DNA of 30,711 bases from Oxalobacter formigenes (GCA_019424645.1 JAHYZB010000082.1:1-30711); one strand, 5' to 3'. Counted from the first letter of the stretch, positions 1-8,307 are shown. Notes: generated from the sequence alone by a model not told the origin. A program made the numbers and translations.

Positions 1-42
1 CAACATGAATAATGAAACCACAAAAAGGGAAAATCGCTTCAT
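1..42 (-). CDS. 5' end of a secreted or membrane protein (partial)
   Basis: Only the first 14 codons are in the window, read leftward from an ATG at 42-40. They encode MKRFSLFVVSLFML, a basic start followed by a hydrophobic run typical of a Sec signal peptide or first membrane helix. The start is supported by a strong ribosome binding site, AGGAG at 53-49, six bases upstream. The frame stays open to the window edge. The product is unknown because the mature part is missing. It lies in the same orientation as the SDR gene at 251-1009 but beyond that gene's terminator, so it is probably a separate transcript. Confidence 0.6.
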   Translation of the reverse strand, partial: MKRFSLFVVSLFML

Positions 43-200
43 AACTGTCTCCTGGGAAGTCCTGGGTTGAAAAATTCAGGAAGAATCAAAACCACCCAAA
101 GGCTAACCCACACGGAAAGTCAGGAGGTGACGCATATCAGAAAGCGTCCATAAAATCGCCTGAAAAGAAGAAAATCAGCAAAGTGAACTGATTTTTCCAT

Positions 201-238
201 AAAAAATGAACCGGACATCATCAAACATGCCCGGTTCA
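201..238 (-). terminator. Rho-independent terminator of the SDR gene
   Basis: The inverted repeat TGAACCGG (207-214) / CCGGTTCA (231-238) has a 16-base loop. Read on the minus strand it is followed by six T (complement of A 201-206). It sits about 12 bases past the stop codon of the minus-strand SDR gene. Confidence 0.8.
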
Positions 239-250
239 TCGACTCTACAA

Positions 251-1009
251 TCAGGCGATCTTCGGTTGTCCGTCCGAAGCAGTGGCGCCACCATCGACCG
301 GAATGCATGCCCCGTTAATGAAGCTGGCGTCATCGCTTGCCAGAAAAGCCATCACGGAAGCGACTTCTTCCGGCAGCGCAGGACGACCGAGAGGAATCCG
401 CTCATTGAATTTTTCCTGCACGGCCGCATCGAACCCTTTCGTCATATTCGTTTTGACCAGACTCGGACAAACGGCATTGATACGAACGCCGGACAAACCG
501 TGATCGAGCGCCATTGCACGCGTCAGATTGGCGACAGCCCCCTTGGAAGCACAATAAAAAGCCGCGCCCCAATCACCGCCCAGTCCGGAAACCGAAGCGG
601 TATTGATCATGCAGCCTTTTGATTTGATGAGATGGGGAAGGGAGTATTTTGCACCGAAAATGACCCCGTCAATATTGATGCCCGAGATGCGTCGCCAGTC
701 ATCAATCGTCGTTTCCAGTATTGAGCCGATGACGTGAACGCCAGCATTGTTGATCATTACATCGAGCCCGCCAAATCTTTTGACCGTTTCAGCAATCATG
801 TTTTCAACTGCTTTCGGGTCTGAAACATCCACGACTGCGGGAAATGTACGGCCAGAGGGAAGGGAGGCGGCCATTTTTTCCACGTCATCCCTGACATAAT
901 CGGCAGCAACGACGATGGCGCCCTCCGAAGAAAAACGTCTTGCCGCCGCGGCACCAATACCGTTACCGGCCCCTGTAATCACGACAAGCTTGTCCTTAAA
1001 GCGATCCAT
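251..1009 (-). CDS. SDR-family NAD(P)-dependent oxidoreductase
   Basis: This is a classical short-chain dehydrogenase/reductase of about 252 residues, the usual family length, acting in the cytosol. Near the N-terminus is the nucleotide-binding TGAGNGIG motif. NNAG follows in strand beta-4, then the catalytic Ser region (INTASVSG) and the YCASK (YxxxK) active-site pair, and a C-terminal GGATASDG segment typical of 3-oxoacyl-ACP-reductase-like SDRs. ATGs at 1021 and 1009 are both in frame. The second is preferred because GGAG lies six bases before it, within the first candidate's own codons. The substrate cannot be read from sequence. The gene appears monocistronic, with its own terminator. 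Confidence 0.9.
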   Translation of the reverse strand: MDRFKDKLVVITGAGNGIGAAAARRFSSEGAIVVAADYVRDDVEKMAASLPSGRTFPAVVDVSDPKAVENMIAETVKRFGGLDVMINNAGVHVIGSILETTIDDWRRISGINIDGVIFGAKYSLPHLIKSKGCMINTASVSGLGGDWGAAFYCASKGAVANLTRAMALDHGLSGVRINAVCPSLVKTNMTKGFDAAVQEKFNERIPLGRPALPEEVASVMAFLASDDASFINGACIPVDGGATASDGQPKIA

Positions 1010-1105
1010 AACCGTCTCCATTGAAGTTTATTTATGAAAGACAGGCATAAAATACGAAAGTTGCAGAAATGACGGAATACCAGATTTTCCGAAAGAATGA
1101 AGGAC

Positions 1106-1131
1106 AAAAAAAAGCCTCATTTTCATGAGGC
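1106..1131 (-). terminator. Terminator overlapping the stop codon of the S24 regulator
   Basis: GCCTCAT (1114-1120) pairs with ATGAGGC (1125-1131) around a four-base loop. It is followed on the minus strand by eight T (complement of 1106-1113). The stop codon of the minus-strand gene (1125-1123) is inside the hairpin, so translation ends within the terminator. Confidence 0.85.
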
Positions 1132-1809
1132 TATCAAAGGTTTCCTTGTAAAAATACGATGCTCTATTAACGTCCCGATAATTTCAATCGGGACGATATT
1201 CGACCGCAAGGAAGGAAAATCCTCATTTAACGGCACCAGTTCAAACGACATCTGACCAGAAGTATCCAGACCTTTAGGGCGATATTTTCTGAAGATCAGT
1301 TCTTTCTTTTCGCCATATTTGGCTACCACAAAATCACCGGGTTCAGGAACAGCCATCGGATCAAGAATGATCCAGTCGCCTTCCTGAAAGACAGGCTGCA
1401 TTGAATTGCCCGTTACCTCCAGCGCATAGGCACGCGAAGACAGTTGGGAATGGGTAAACAGCCAGCCCAGAGGATCTCCCAGTGCAGGTGCGGACGCCTT
1501 TGAACTGACCATCAATGCCTGATCCGGCCGAATCAGCGGAATCTGGTTGGTTTTGGAAAAAAGCTGTGTCGAATTGCAAAGCACATTCAGGGACATGGGG
1601 CCACTACCGGTTTCAAGCCACAAAGCGGAACATCCAATCACTTCCTGTGCCTTCAACATCCCCTGTTTCGAAATGCCTCTTTCCTGCCAGTTATGAATCG
1701 TTTGTGGAGAGGCGTTAATCGCCCTGGCCAGTTCAGACTGGCCATAAATGCGCTTTAAAACCTTCGCTGCCTCGTATAGACGTTTCATTTGTTCATGCAT
1801 AGAAAACAT
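1123..1809 (-). CDS. HTH/S24 LexA-like transcriptional repressor
   Basis: This 228-residue protein has the architecture of phage CI/C2-type repressors. Residues about 5-65 form a Cro/CI-like helix-turn-helix (QSELARAINASPQTIHNW). Residues about 120-215 form a peptidase S24 domain with the nucleophile serine in TGNSMQPVF, the GDWIILDP strand and a downstream lysine in VVAKYG, expected for the Ser-Lys dyad. In this family RecA-stimulated self-cleavage or peptide binding relieves repression. No phage genes flank it, so it may be a stand-alone stress regulator or a prophage remnant. The ATG at 1809 has GAGA just upstream. A second in-frame ATG lies three codons later. Confidence 0.88.
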   Translation of the reverse strand: MFSMHEQMKRLYEAAKVLKRIYGQSELARAINASPQTIHNWQERGISKQGMLKAQEVIGCSALWLETGSGPMSLNVLCNSTQLFSKTNQIPLIRPDQALMVSSKASAPALGDPLGWLFTHSQLSSRAYALEVTGNSMQPVFQEGDWIILDPMAVPEPGDFVVAKYGEKKELIFRKYRPKGLDTSGQMSFELVPLNEDFPSLRSNIVPIEIIGTLIEHRIFTRKPLIAS

Positions 1810-2259
1810 TGTCTCGATTTTTCAAGTGAAGTGTTACACGTAATGTTTGACGACCTGATCAACAAAACGTTTAAACATAATGGATAGACGGGAGTATCCT
1901 GCGATGTCATGTTCGCGATTGCCGAAACTACAATCATCCCACTTTGGCAAACGCGATTTTCCCTTCAGAAGCTTATGAATAATGAAAACCATCTTCATAA
2001 CAGATAAGCATGATTTTCATAAACTTAATAACGAAACCTGTAGTTTATAAAATAATATATTTACTGGGCAAGCGAACTGAACAGAAATTAATACAATATG
2101 ATAAAGCTTGATGAACCATATCATGCGGCCTGAAGCGATTTTTTTGAAACAGGAAATTTTTTTATGACGGCGGGCGAAAAAACGAAATCGGAGAAGAAAT
2201 TAAAAAAAGGCCCTGTTTTAACAGGGCCTTTTATAAAGATTCATGCAGAATCCGAAAAC
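1810..2259. other. Intergenic region between S24 regulator and tRNA-Leu
   Basis: There is no convincing gene in these 450 bases. Near the regulator are two overlapping palindromes, AAACGTTT (1865-1872) and GTTTAAAC (1869-1876). They are plausible operator material for an autoregulated repressor, but this is inference. The stretch around 1975-2110 is AT-rich with scattered TTCATAA words. It ends in the tRNA terminator. Confidence 0.45.
2202..2232 (-). terminator. Terminator downstream of tRNA-Leu
   Basis: A perfect nine-base stem, GGCCCTGTT (2209-2217) / AACAGGGCC (2220-2228), has a two-base apex. Seven A on the plus strand (2202-2208) give a T run on the minus strand. Four T on the other side make weak bidirectional use possible. 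Confidence 0.85.
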
Positions 2260-2346
2260 TGGTGCCCGGGACCGGAATCGAACCGGTACACCATTTCTGG
2301 CGAGAGATTTTAAGTCTCTTGTGTCTACCAGTTTCACCACCCGGGC
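2260..2346 (-). tRNA. tRNA-Leu (anticodon UAA)
   Basis: The minus strand folds as an 87-nt class II tRNA. The acceptor arm is GCCCGGG (from 2346) with CCCGGGC, and discriminator A plus an encoded CCA end at 2260. The anticodon stem AGAGA/TCTCT encloses the loop CTTAAAA, giving UAA. The T arm is CCGGTTCGATTCCGG. The extra arm is long, as expected for leucine tRNAs. Confidence 0.97.
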
Positions 2347-2433
2347 AAGGACAGGAATTGTAACAGATAGGCTGTAAAAGCTGAACAGAATTAATGCAAA
2401 TTACATTATGGCAACAAAAAACCATTCATCCGA

Positions 2434-2439
2434 TATAAT
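2434..2439 (+). promoter_or_regulatory. Candidate -10 element before the alpha/beta hydrolase
   Basis: A consensus TATAAT lies about 50 bases before the ATG at 2489. No good -35 hexamer stands at the usual distance, so this is suggestive only. Confidence 0.4.
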
Positions 2440-2488
2440 AGAAAAATAACGTGAAAAAATTCAGTAACCGCCAGGACATCTCATATTA

Positions 2489-3334
2489 ATGCCTGATTCC
2501 AAAGCTTCCGATACCATTACCGTCACTGAAGTCACCTACCTTGAAACGGATGGGCAATCCGCCCGTGCACTGATTTACCGTCCCGAAGGAGAAGGGCCGT
2601 TTCCGGCCCTCGTCTGTGTTCATGGAGGAGCCTGGGTTTGTGGAGACCGTTTTGCCACGGCAGGATTTGCCGGGCTCATTGCCGAAAAAGGCATTGTCGT
2701 CATGGCAATCGACACCCGGCTGGCGCCGGCATTTCCATATCCCGCTTCGGTTGCCGACGTCAACTATGCGACACGCTGGATCAAACTCCATAGTGGCAAA
2801 TACAACATCGATCCCGGGAAGGTAGGGGGACTGGGCATTTCCAGTGGCGGCCAATTACTGGCTCTTTCAGCCATGCGTTTTGACGATCCCCGATACAATG
2901 TGCCTGAGCTGAAAACTCCCGGCAAATCACCCGACGCAAAAATGGCTTTCATCATTACCTGTTCAGGCGTTCTCGATCCGCTGGGTCGTTACCGCATGGC
3001 AGAAGAATCCGGCAGCATGGCCATTTTGCTGTGTCATCGCGCCTATTTTGGTGATGAAAAAACGATGGAAGAATCCAGCCCCCTGTTGATCTTGAAGCGC
3101 GGTGAAAAAACCGCATTGCCCGATGCGCTCTTCTTCCAGGGAGAAGCCGATCCGCGATTGCCTGCCGATACAGCCCAAAACATGGCCATGGCATGGAATC
3201 GGGCTGGCGGCAAAGCGACTGCGATTGTCTATCCAGGTGCCGGCCATTCCATCGGAAGCTGGCGAAAACGCGATTTTTCCGACATGCTTGAACGAATTTC
3301 CTCACTTTGTCACTCGCCTGTCAACAAAGTGTAA
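2489..3334 (+). CDS. Alpha/beta hydrolase (esterase/lipase-like)
   Basis: This 281-residue cytosolic alpha/beta hydrolase resembles the hormone-sensitive-lipase/carboxylesterase branch. An oxyanion-hole HGGAW motif is at residues 45-49. The nucleophile elbow GISSG places the catalytic serine at 118. An acid candidate is Asp221 (GEADPR), and the catalytic histidine is His253 (GAGHS). Together these give a complete triad. There is no signal peptide. The ester substrate is not predictable. Its 3' end is 48 bases from the first GGDEF-hemerythrin gene, which lacks a clear RBS, so the two may be co-transcribed. Confidence 0.88.
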   Translation: MPDSKASDTITVTEVTYLETDGQSARALIYRPEGEGPFPALVCVHGGAWVCGDRFATAGFAGLIAEKGIVVMAIDTRLAPAFPYPASVADVNYATRWIKLHSGKYNIDPGKVGGLGISSGGQLLALSAMRFDDPRYNVPELKTPGKSPDAKMAFIITCSGVLDPLGRYRMAEESGSMAILLCHRAYFGDEKTMEESSPLLILKRGEKTALPDALFFQGEADPRLPADTAQNMAMAWNRAGGKATAIVYPGAGHSIGSWRKRDFSDMLERISSLCHSPVNKV

Positions 3335-3382
3335 CCGAACCCCGTCATTGTTCACATTTCATAGCCAATACATACCAGCGCC

Positions 3383-4744
3383 ATGAGCGACCAGAAACAG
3401 GAAATACAAACAGCCCTTGTGAATGCAATCAGGCAAATGGAACAATTCTGGCATGAAAGCGGTACGATAGCGCTTGTGCGCGACACTGCTCATCGAGTCC
3501 TTTACATCAACAATGAATTTGCCAGGCTTGTCAACACGGAACCTGACAAAATGATGGATCCTGCAACCGGTTCGGTATTTCCCGCCTTTCTCCACCAACT
3601 TTTAAGTGAACGGGAAAAATCGGTACAGTCAGATGGGAAACCGGTCGTTTTTGATGAAAAACTGGCATTCGAAAAAGCTGAAGTATCTTATTCAACCGTT
3701 TATTTTCCACTTAAAAATGCGGTTGGCGAAGTTATCGGGACAGGGCTTGTCGGAATTCCGGCAGAAAACGGAATGGCTTTTGATACTGCTGACGCGGCAT
3801 CGCAGCAAGGCGATAATGCCGACATCGATTCCCTGACTGAAATACCGACCCATCAGGCAATGACCGGTGCCATCAAACATGAAATCAGCCAATCCGACAG
3901 ATATGGCAAACCTCTTTCCATCGTCCTGATCAATGTCGATAATCTCGCCAGAATCAATGAAGAATCGGGAAGAAAAGCCGGTGACATCGTTCTGGTCGAA
4001 TTCTGCGAACTGGTCAAAAATCATTTGCGTTCATCCGACCTGTTCGGAAGATGGGAAGCCACTGAATTCATCCTTGCGCTTCCCGATACTAATGTCGTGG
4101 CGGCAGGACAGATCGCTGAACGTATCCGTCACGCCATCGAAAATTATCAATTCCGGAAAGTGTCGTCTTTAACGGCCTGTTTCGGCGTTACGGTTCATGG
4201 CAGGGGTGAAAGCATTGAGGATTGTGTCAGCCGCGCTGATGCTGCCGTTTTCGTCGCAAAAATGAACGGGAAAAATCGCGTCGAGGTCGACAGGGCGGGA
4301 ATGAACGATCTGGCTTTGCCTGACCTGAAAGCCAGCAATTTCCTGCGGCTGGTCTGGAAACGTGAATATGAATGTGGCAATACGATCATCGATTACCAGC
4401 ACCGTCTCATGGTGACCGATGCAAACCATTTGCTGGCTGCCATGCTGGAAAACACCCCGAAAAAACAGATTACGCCCCTGATCAACAGACTGCTGGCGCA
4501 TATTCAGCAGCATTTTGACGAAGAGGAAAGCATTCTCGAAAAAATGGGTTACCGGGAAACTGAAGAACACGCCATGATCCATCGGCAACTCATTGCCAAA
4601 GCCGTCCGGCTCTCGGTCCGATTTGAGGAAAACAAACTCGATTTCGGTGAGATTTTCAATTTCCTGGCTAACGATGTCGTCATCGAACATATGATAAAAA
4701 CCGACAGGAAATACTTCCCGTTTCTTCCACAGGCACAGCATTGA
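3383..4744 (+). CDS. PAS / degenerate GGDEF / bacteriohemerythrin protein
   Basis: This 453-residue soluble protein has three parts: a PAS-like sensor (about 20-130), a GGDEF-fold domain (about 145-305) and a C-terminal hemerythrin domain (about 325-449). The signature GGDEF is replaced by EATEF (225-229), and the first metal-binding aspartate of the LxDxD strand is asparagine (VLINVDN), so cyclase activity is probably lost. The hemerythrin site is complete: His340, His377, Glu381, His396, His400, His436 and Asp441, with spacing matching di-iron hemerythrins. By family knowledge such a site binds O2 (or senses NO or redox state). The inference is an O2 sensor that uses its GGDEF fold for binding rather than catalysis. 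The start lacks a strong RBS. Confidence 0.9.
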   Translation: MSDQKQEIQTALVNAIRQMEQFWHESGTIALVRDTAHRVLYINNEFARLVNTEPDKMMDPATGSVFPAFLHQLLSEREKSVQSDGKPVVFDEKLAFEKAEVSYSTVYFPLKNAVGEVIGTGLVGIPAENGMAFDTADAASQQGDNADIDSLTEIPTHQAMTGAIKHEISQSDRYGKPLSIVLINVDNLARINEESGRKAGDIVLVEFCELVKNHLRSSDLFGRWEATEFILALPDTNVVAAGQIAERIRHAIENYQFRKVSSLTACFGVTVHGRGESIEDCVSRADAAVFVAKMNGKNRVEVDRAGMNDLALPDLKASNFLRLVWKREYECGNTIIDYQHRLMVTDANHLLAAMLENTPKKQITPLINRLLAHIQQHFDEEESILEKMGYRETEEHAMIHRQLIAKAVRLSVRFEENKLDFGEIFNFLANDVVIEHMIKTDRKYFPFLPQAQH

Positions 4745-5171
4745 CCGATTTTCATCTGGACAGATGGCCTTTCTCCGGTTAACCTAAGAGTTACAAGATT
4801 ATTAGTAATTGTTAACCGCATAAAAAATACACACGCAGTAGTATCAATTCCCGTTCATTAACCCTTGCCCGCAATCGATTTAATCAATGCCCTGTCCAGA
4901 CAGGATGGAAAATCATTCTTTTTGTCCTGTCATGCAAACCAGTAGTTCCCGATGCCGCACTGAAAAGGAAGCCGCCGCTTCCGGGCAAATGTTTTTCCGG
5001 GATCTGCAAACCATATGCCGCCAGGGCGACAGGAATGAACCATTTGGCCATTTTTCATTTTTTCAGACATTACAGGACAATGAAAAGTGGCACTAACTCA
5101 CGCAATGATTATTTGCACTGTGCAAACAAACCTGTCTTTCCTGTTTTCCAGTATCGACGGAACAGCAAATC
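4745..5171. other. Intergenic region between the two hemerythrin paralogues
   Basis: No supported gene is visible. The first 35 bases after the stop contain TTTTCATCTGGACAG and CCGGTTAA words that recur after the second paralogue. A short inverted repeat, CCTGTC-CA-GACAGG, lies at 4891-4904. No clear terminator or promoter is evident. Confidence 0.5.
4749..4784 (+). repeat. 3'-flank repeat, copy 1
   Basis: Just downstream of the first paralogue is a block containing TTTTCATCTGGACAG, then GGCCT, then CCGGTTAA. The same ordered words follow the second paralogue at 6453-6488. This suggests the tandem duplication included the 3' flank. Confidence 0.6.
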
Positions 5172-6449
5172 ATGCACATTTTTTCAAATGGTCCGCATAT
5201 GAACAATCTGACACAACGAATCGGCAATACCATCATTGAATCAGCCTTGCAAACCGGGATATGTTTGCACGATACAAAAACCGTCGTCGTCATTCGCAAT
5301 CGAACCGGAGAGATTGTTTATGCCAATACCGGATTCGACAAACCGTTTGATACCGATCGGAAAAATACCGTGCAAAATACCGGAAAATCGGCCGTTTGTA
5401 TCGAAAAAATCTGTATTGACGATACAATCACGGCGTGCCTGACGATTTATTTTCCAGTTAAAAATGATGATGAAATTACGGGGATCGGCATGATCGGCAT
5501 CCCGGTCGACAGCCCCGAGCATCTTGAAAATGCGCAAAAAAGTTTATTGCTGAAAGAAAAAGGGATGCCGGATACGAAAACCGGCATCTGGAATTCTTCA
5601 TCCATGCTGGTCAATCTGCAAAAAGAAATTACCAAACCGGACCGAAACGGCGGCAGCACTACTGTCGTTTTGATGAACATCGATAATTTTGCAAAAATAA
5701 ATGAAGAATGGGGACAGTTTTCCGGCAATACTGTTCTGGTGGAATTTTGCCAACTGATAATGAAACACTTGCGCTCATCCGATTTGTTCGGAAAATGGAG
5801 TGAAAGGGAATTCATCCTGCTTTTGCCCGATACCAATCTCACCACGGGCAAACAGATTGCCAAAAGGATCGGAATAGCCATAGAACACAAACAGTTCAGC
5901 CGGGTTGGGCAAATAACGGCCAGCCTTGGTGTGGCGACACATCGCAAGGGAGAAACCCTTGAAGACTTCATCCATCGTATTGACGCGGCTGTTTTTGCGG
6001 CAAAAACAAGCGGGAAAAAACGGGTTGAACTGAAAGCGCGCCATTTTCTGAAACTCGTCTGGAAACAGGAATACGAATGTGGACACCTGACGATTGACGA
6101 AGAGCACCGGCAGCTTTTTTCCTATTCCAACCAGCTCTTGCATGCCATCTACGACAACAAACCGAAAAAACAGATATCCCCGTTAATCCATCAATTGCTG
6201 ACGCACATTCAAATGCATTTCGACAACGAAGAAAAAATCATGGCGTCCATCGGATACCCGAACACGGATAAACATGCCGTCATTCACTGGGAACTGGTCC
6301 ATAAAGCGGTTCATCTGGCTGAACTTTTTGAAGAAAACAAACTGGATTTTGCCGAAATCTTCAGCTTTCTCGCCAATGATGTTGTCATCGAACACATGCA
6401 AAAAGAGGATCGGAAATTCTTTTCATTTCTTTCGGAATTTCATATTTAA
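5172..6449 (+). CDS. PAS / degenerate GGDEF / bacteriohemerythrin protein, paralogue 2
   Basis: This 425-residue paralogue of the gene at 3383 has the same domain order. The PAS-like region spans about 10-120, the GGDEF fold about 125-285 and the hemerythrin domain about 290-421. GGDEF reads SEREF (210-214), and the LxDxD aspartate is again Asn (VLMNIDN), so both copies have lost the catalytic signature independently in detail. The di-iron ligands His312, His349, Glu353, His368, His372, His408 and Asp413 are all present. The sensor halves differ more than the hemerythrin halves, as if inputs diverged while the iron module stayed under selection. The ATG at 5172 was chosen; an ATG at 5199 is an alternative. 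Confidence 0.9.
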   Translation: MHIFSNGPHMNNLTQRIGNTIIESALQTGICLHDTKTVVVIRNRTGEIVYANTGFDKPFDTDRKNTVQNTGKSAVCIEKICIDDTITACLTIYFPVKNDDEITGIGMIGIPVDSPEHLENAQKSLLLKEKGMPDTKTGIWNSSSMLVNLQKEITKPDRNGGSTTVVLMNIDNFAKINEEWGQFSGNTVLVEFCQLIMKHLRSSDLFGKWSEREFILLLPDTNLTTGKQIAKRIGIAIEHKQFSRVGQITASLGVATHRKGETLEDFIHRIDAAVFAAKTSGKKRVELKARHFLKLVWKQEYECGHLTIDEEHRQLFSYSNQLLHAIYDNKPKKQISPLIHQLLTHIQMHFDNEEKIMASIGYPNTDKHAVIHWELVHKAVHLAELFEENKLDFAEIFSFLANDVVIEHMQKEDRKFFSFLSEFHI

Positions 6450-6452
6450 TTG

Positions 6453-6488
6453 CTTTTCATCTGGACAGGGCAGGCCTCACCGGTTAAT
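6453..6488 (+). repeat. 3'-flank repeat, copy 2
   Basis: TTTTCATCTGGACAG followed by GGCCTC and CCGGTTAA lies directly after the stop of the second paralogue. It matches the order and spacing of the block at 4749-4784. Confidence 0.6.
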
Positions 6489-6653
6489 CTTCAGGTAAAG
6501 GGGATATCGGTTGACGGGTTTGCCTGTTGAGGCTTGCACATCGGAATTTGATGATCACCGTCGCCCGGTCGTTTCAAGTAATGCCTTGCCTGTAGGGCGG
6601 AAATAAACATCTTTTGCCCTGTCCGAAAGAACACATATAAGGAAGGAGTTGCT

Positions 6654-7727
6654 ATGCGAACCATGAAAGCGGCGGTTTTTGTCAAACCGGGTCAAATCGT
6701 TCTCGACGAAAAACCGGTTCCCGAGGTCGGGCCGGGTCAGGCACTGGTCAAAATCACGACCACGACGATCTGCGGGACAGACGTACACATTCTCAAAGGC
6801 GAATACCCCGTCAAGCCGGGATTGACCATCGGCCATGAACCAGTCGGCGTCATAGCCGAACTGGGCGTTGGCGTGACCGGTTATCAGGTCGGACAACGGG
6901 TCGTGGTTGGCGCCATTACCCCTTGCGGACAATGTTACGCCTGTCTGGACAATCATTCATCGCAATGTGGCGGTCATGGAACAGGGGGCTGGAAAGCGAT
7001 TGGCGGCTGGAAATTCGGCAACACCATCGACGGGACACAGGCTGAATACGTGCTTGTGCCCGATGCGGTTGCCAACCTCGAACCGATTCCTGACGACCTG
7101 ACCGATGAACAGGTGCTGATGTGTCCGGATATCATGAGCACAGGTTTTTCCGGTGCTGAAAATGGAAAAGTCAAAATCGGCGATACTGTCGTCATCTTCG
7201 CACAGGGTCCGATAGGCCTGTGTGCCACGGCAGGCGCAAAACTGCGCGGCGCGACGCGTATCATCGCCGTGGACGGTATCAACGAACGGCTTGCCATTTC
7301 GAAACGGATGGGGGCAGACGTCACGATCAACTTCCGTGAAAAAGACCCCATCGAGGAAATCATGAAAATAACCGATGGCAAAGGAGTGGACGTTGCCATC
7401 GAGGCACTCGGTACCCAGCAGACATTCGAGAGCTGCCTGCGCGTATTGAAACCGGGAGGGGTCTTGTCCAGTCTCGGGGTGTACTCCGGCAAGCTGACAC
7501 TTCCTGCGGACACCATTGCGGCCGGACTGGCAGACCAGACGATCATTACAACCCTTTGCCCGGGTGGAAAGGAACGCATGCGACGCCTGCTTAACGTTGT
7601 CGCAAGTGGACGCGTCGATCTCAAACCGCTTGTCACACACCGCTTCAAACTGGACAATATTGAAGCGGCATATGATCTTTTCGCCAATCAGCGCGATGGA
7701 GTACTGAAAATTGCCATCACTCCCTGA
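6654..7727 (+). CDS. Zinc-dependent alcohol dehydrogenase (isopropanol-dehydrogenase-like)
   Basis: This 357-residue medium-chain dehydrogenase is cytosolic and full length. Catalytic zinc ligands are Cys40 (ICGTD) and His61-Glu62 (GHE), plus an aspartate in CPDIMSTGF, the position used by bacterial secondary-alcohol dehydrogenases. A structural zinc loop is intact (PCGQCYACLDNHSSQC). The Rossmann fold contains GPIGLCA. This pattern is typical of NAD(P)-dependent primary/secondary alcohol dehydrogenases that interconvert short alcohols and aldehydes or ketones; the exact substrate is inferred only by family. The start is set by GGAAGGAG about eight bases upstream. It has its own terminator and appears monocistronic. 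Confidence 0.92.
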   Translation: MRTMKAAVFVKPGQIVLDEKPVPEVGPGQALVKITTTTICGTDVHILKGEYPVKPGLTIGHEPVGVIAELGVGVTGYQVGQRVVVGAITPCGQCYACLDNHSSQCGGHGTGGWKAIGGWKFGNTIDGTQAEYVLVPDAVANLEPIPDDLTDEQVLMCPDIMSTGFSGAENGKVKIGDTVVIFAQGPIGLCATAGAKLRGATRIIAVDGINERLAISKRMGADVTINFREKDPIEEIMKITDGKGVDVAIEALGTQQTFESCLRVLKPGGVLSSLGVYSGKLTLPADTIAAGLADQTIITTLCPGGKERMRRLLNVVASGRVDLKPLVTHRFKLDNIEAAYDLFANQRDGVLKIAITP

Positions 7728-7749
7728 TTAAGCTCAACCACGATTTTCC

Positions 7750-7782
7750 GGCCGGATTGGAAAATACAATCCGGCCTTTTTT
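7750..7782 (+). terminator. Terminator of the alcohol dehydrogenase gene
   Basis: A ten-base perfect stem, GGCCGGATTG (7750-7759) / CAATCCGGCC (7767-7776), with a seven-base loop is followed by six T. Confidence 0.93.
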
Positions 7783-7914
7783 ATTACAAGGCTGATTCTC
7801 CCTGAACAATCAGCACCTCCATTCACTGATAGAGGGCTGCCGGGGACAATTTTGTTTTTGGTAAGGCTTGTAAAAGCTGACACGACGTTTTTACCATTTG
7901 GAAGGATTTATCCC

Positions 7915-8307
7915 ATGAACGACAGACCGCCCATTACCCTGACCAGTAGCGATTACGAACGCCTGACACAGATGCTCATGTCAAACAAGTATCGTAATCT
8001 GCCAGGTATGGAAGAACTACAGGACGAGCTTGACAGGGCCAACGTCGTTGAACCTGAGGAATTGCCGAACGACGTCATTACCGTCAATTCCACCGCCCGT
8101 TTTATCGATGAAGCATCGAATGAACAATTTGAAATCACCCTGGTTTATCCGGACAAGGCGGACGGGGCGACAAAAGTTTCCGTTCTGGCACCTGTCGGCA
8201 GTGCATTACTGGGTCTGTCAGTCGGCCAATCGATTCCCTGGCAGGTTCCCGGAAGGCAAAAACTGCTGCTTAAAGTTCTTGATGTAAAAAAACCCGATTA
8301 TGAATAA
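7915..8307 (+). CDS. rnk: Regulator of nucleoside diphosphate kinase (Rnk)
   Basis: This is a 130-residue GreA/GreB-like protein that binds RNA polymerase through a C-terminal FKBP-like domain but has a short N-terminal coiled coil. The N-terminal half (LTSSDYERLTQMLMS... ELDRANVVEPEELPNDVITVNS) and the C-terminal LAPVGSALLGLSVGQSIPW block match Rnk rather than a cleavage factor. In enterics and pseudomonads it affects Ndk levels and competes with Gre factors. The frame is open upstream to 7852, but the ATG at 7915 is preferred because GGAAGGA lies eight bases before it and the protein then aligns with the family from its first residues. Confidence 0.92.
   Translation: MNDRPPITLTSSDYERLTQMLMSNKYRNLPGMEELQDELDRANVVEPEELPNDVITVNSTARFIDEASNEQFEITLVYPDKADGATKVSVLAPVGSALLGLSVGQSIPWQVPGRQKLLLKVLDVKKPDYE

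Noticed and set aside
4887..5096. 69-residue plus-strand frame between the hemerythrin paralogues
   Set aside because: No RBS, signal peptide or motif, and it would leave the RBS region of the next gene unexplained.
6957..7687. Two minus-strand open frames of about 230 residues opposite the alcohol dehydrogenase
   Set aside because: They are shadows of a strongly supported plus-strand gene with intact zinc motifs; no RBS or family features.
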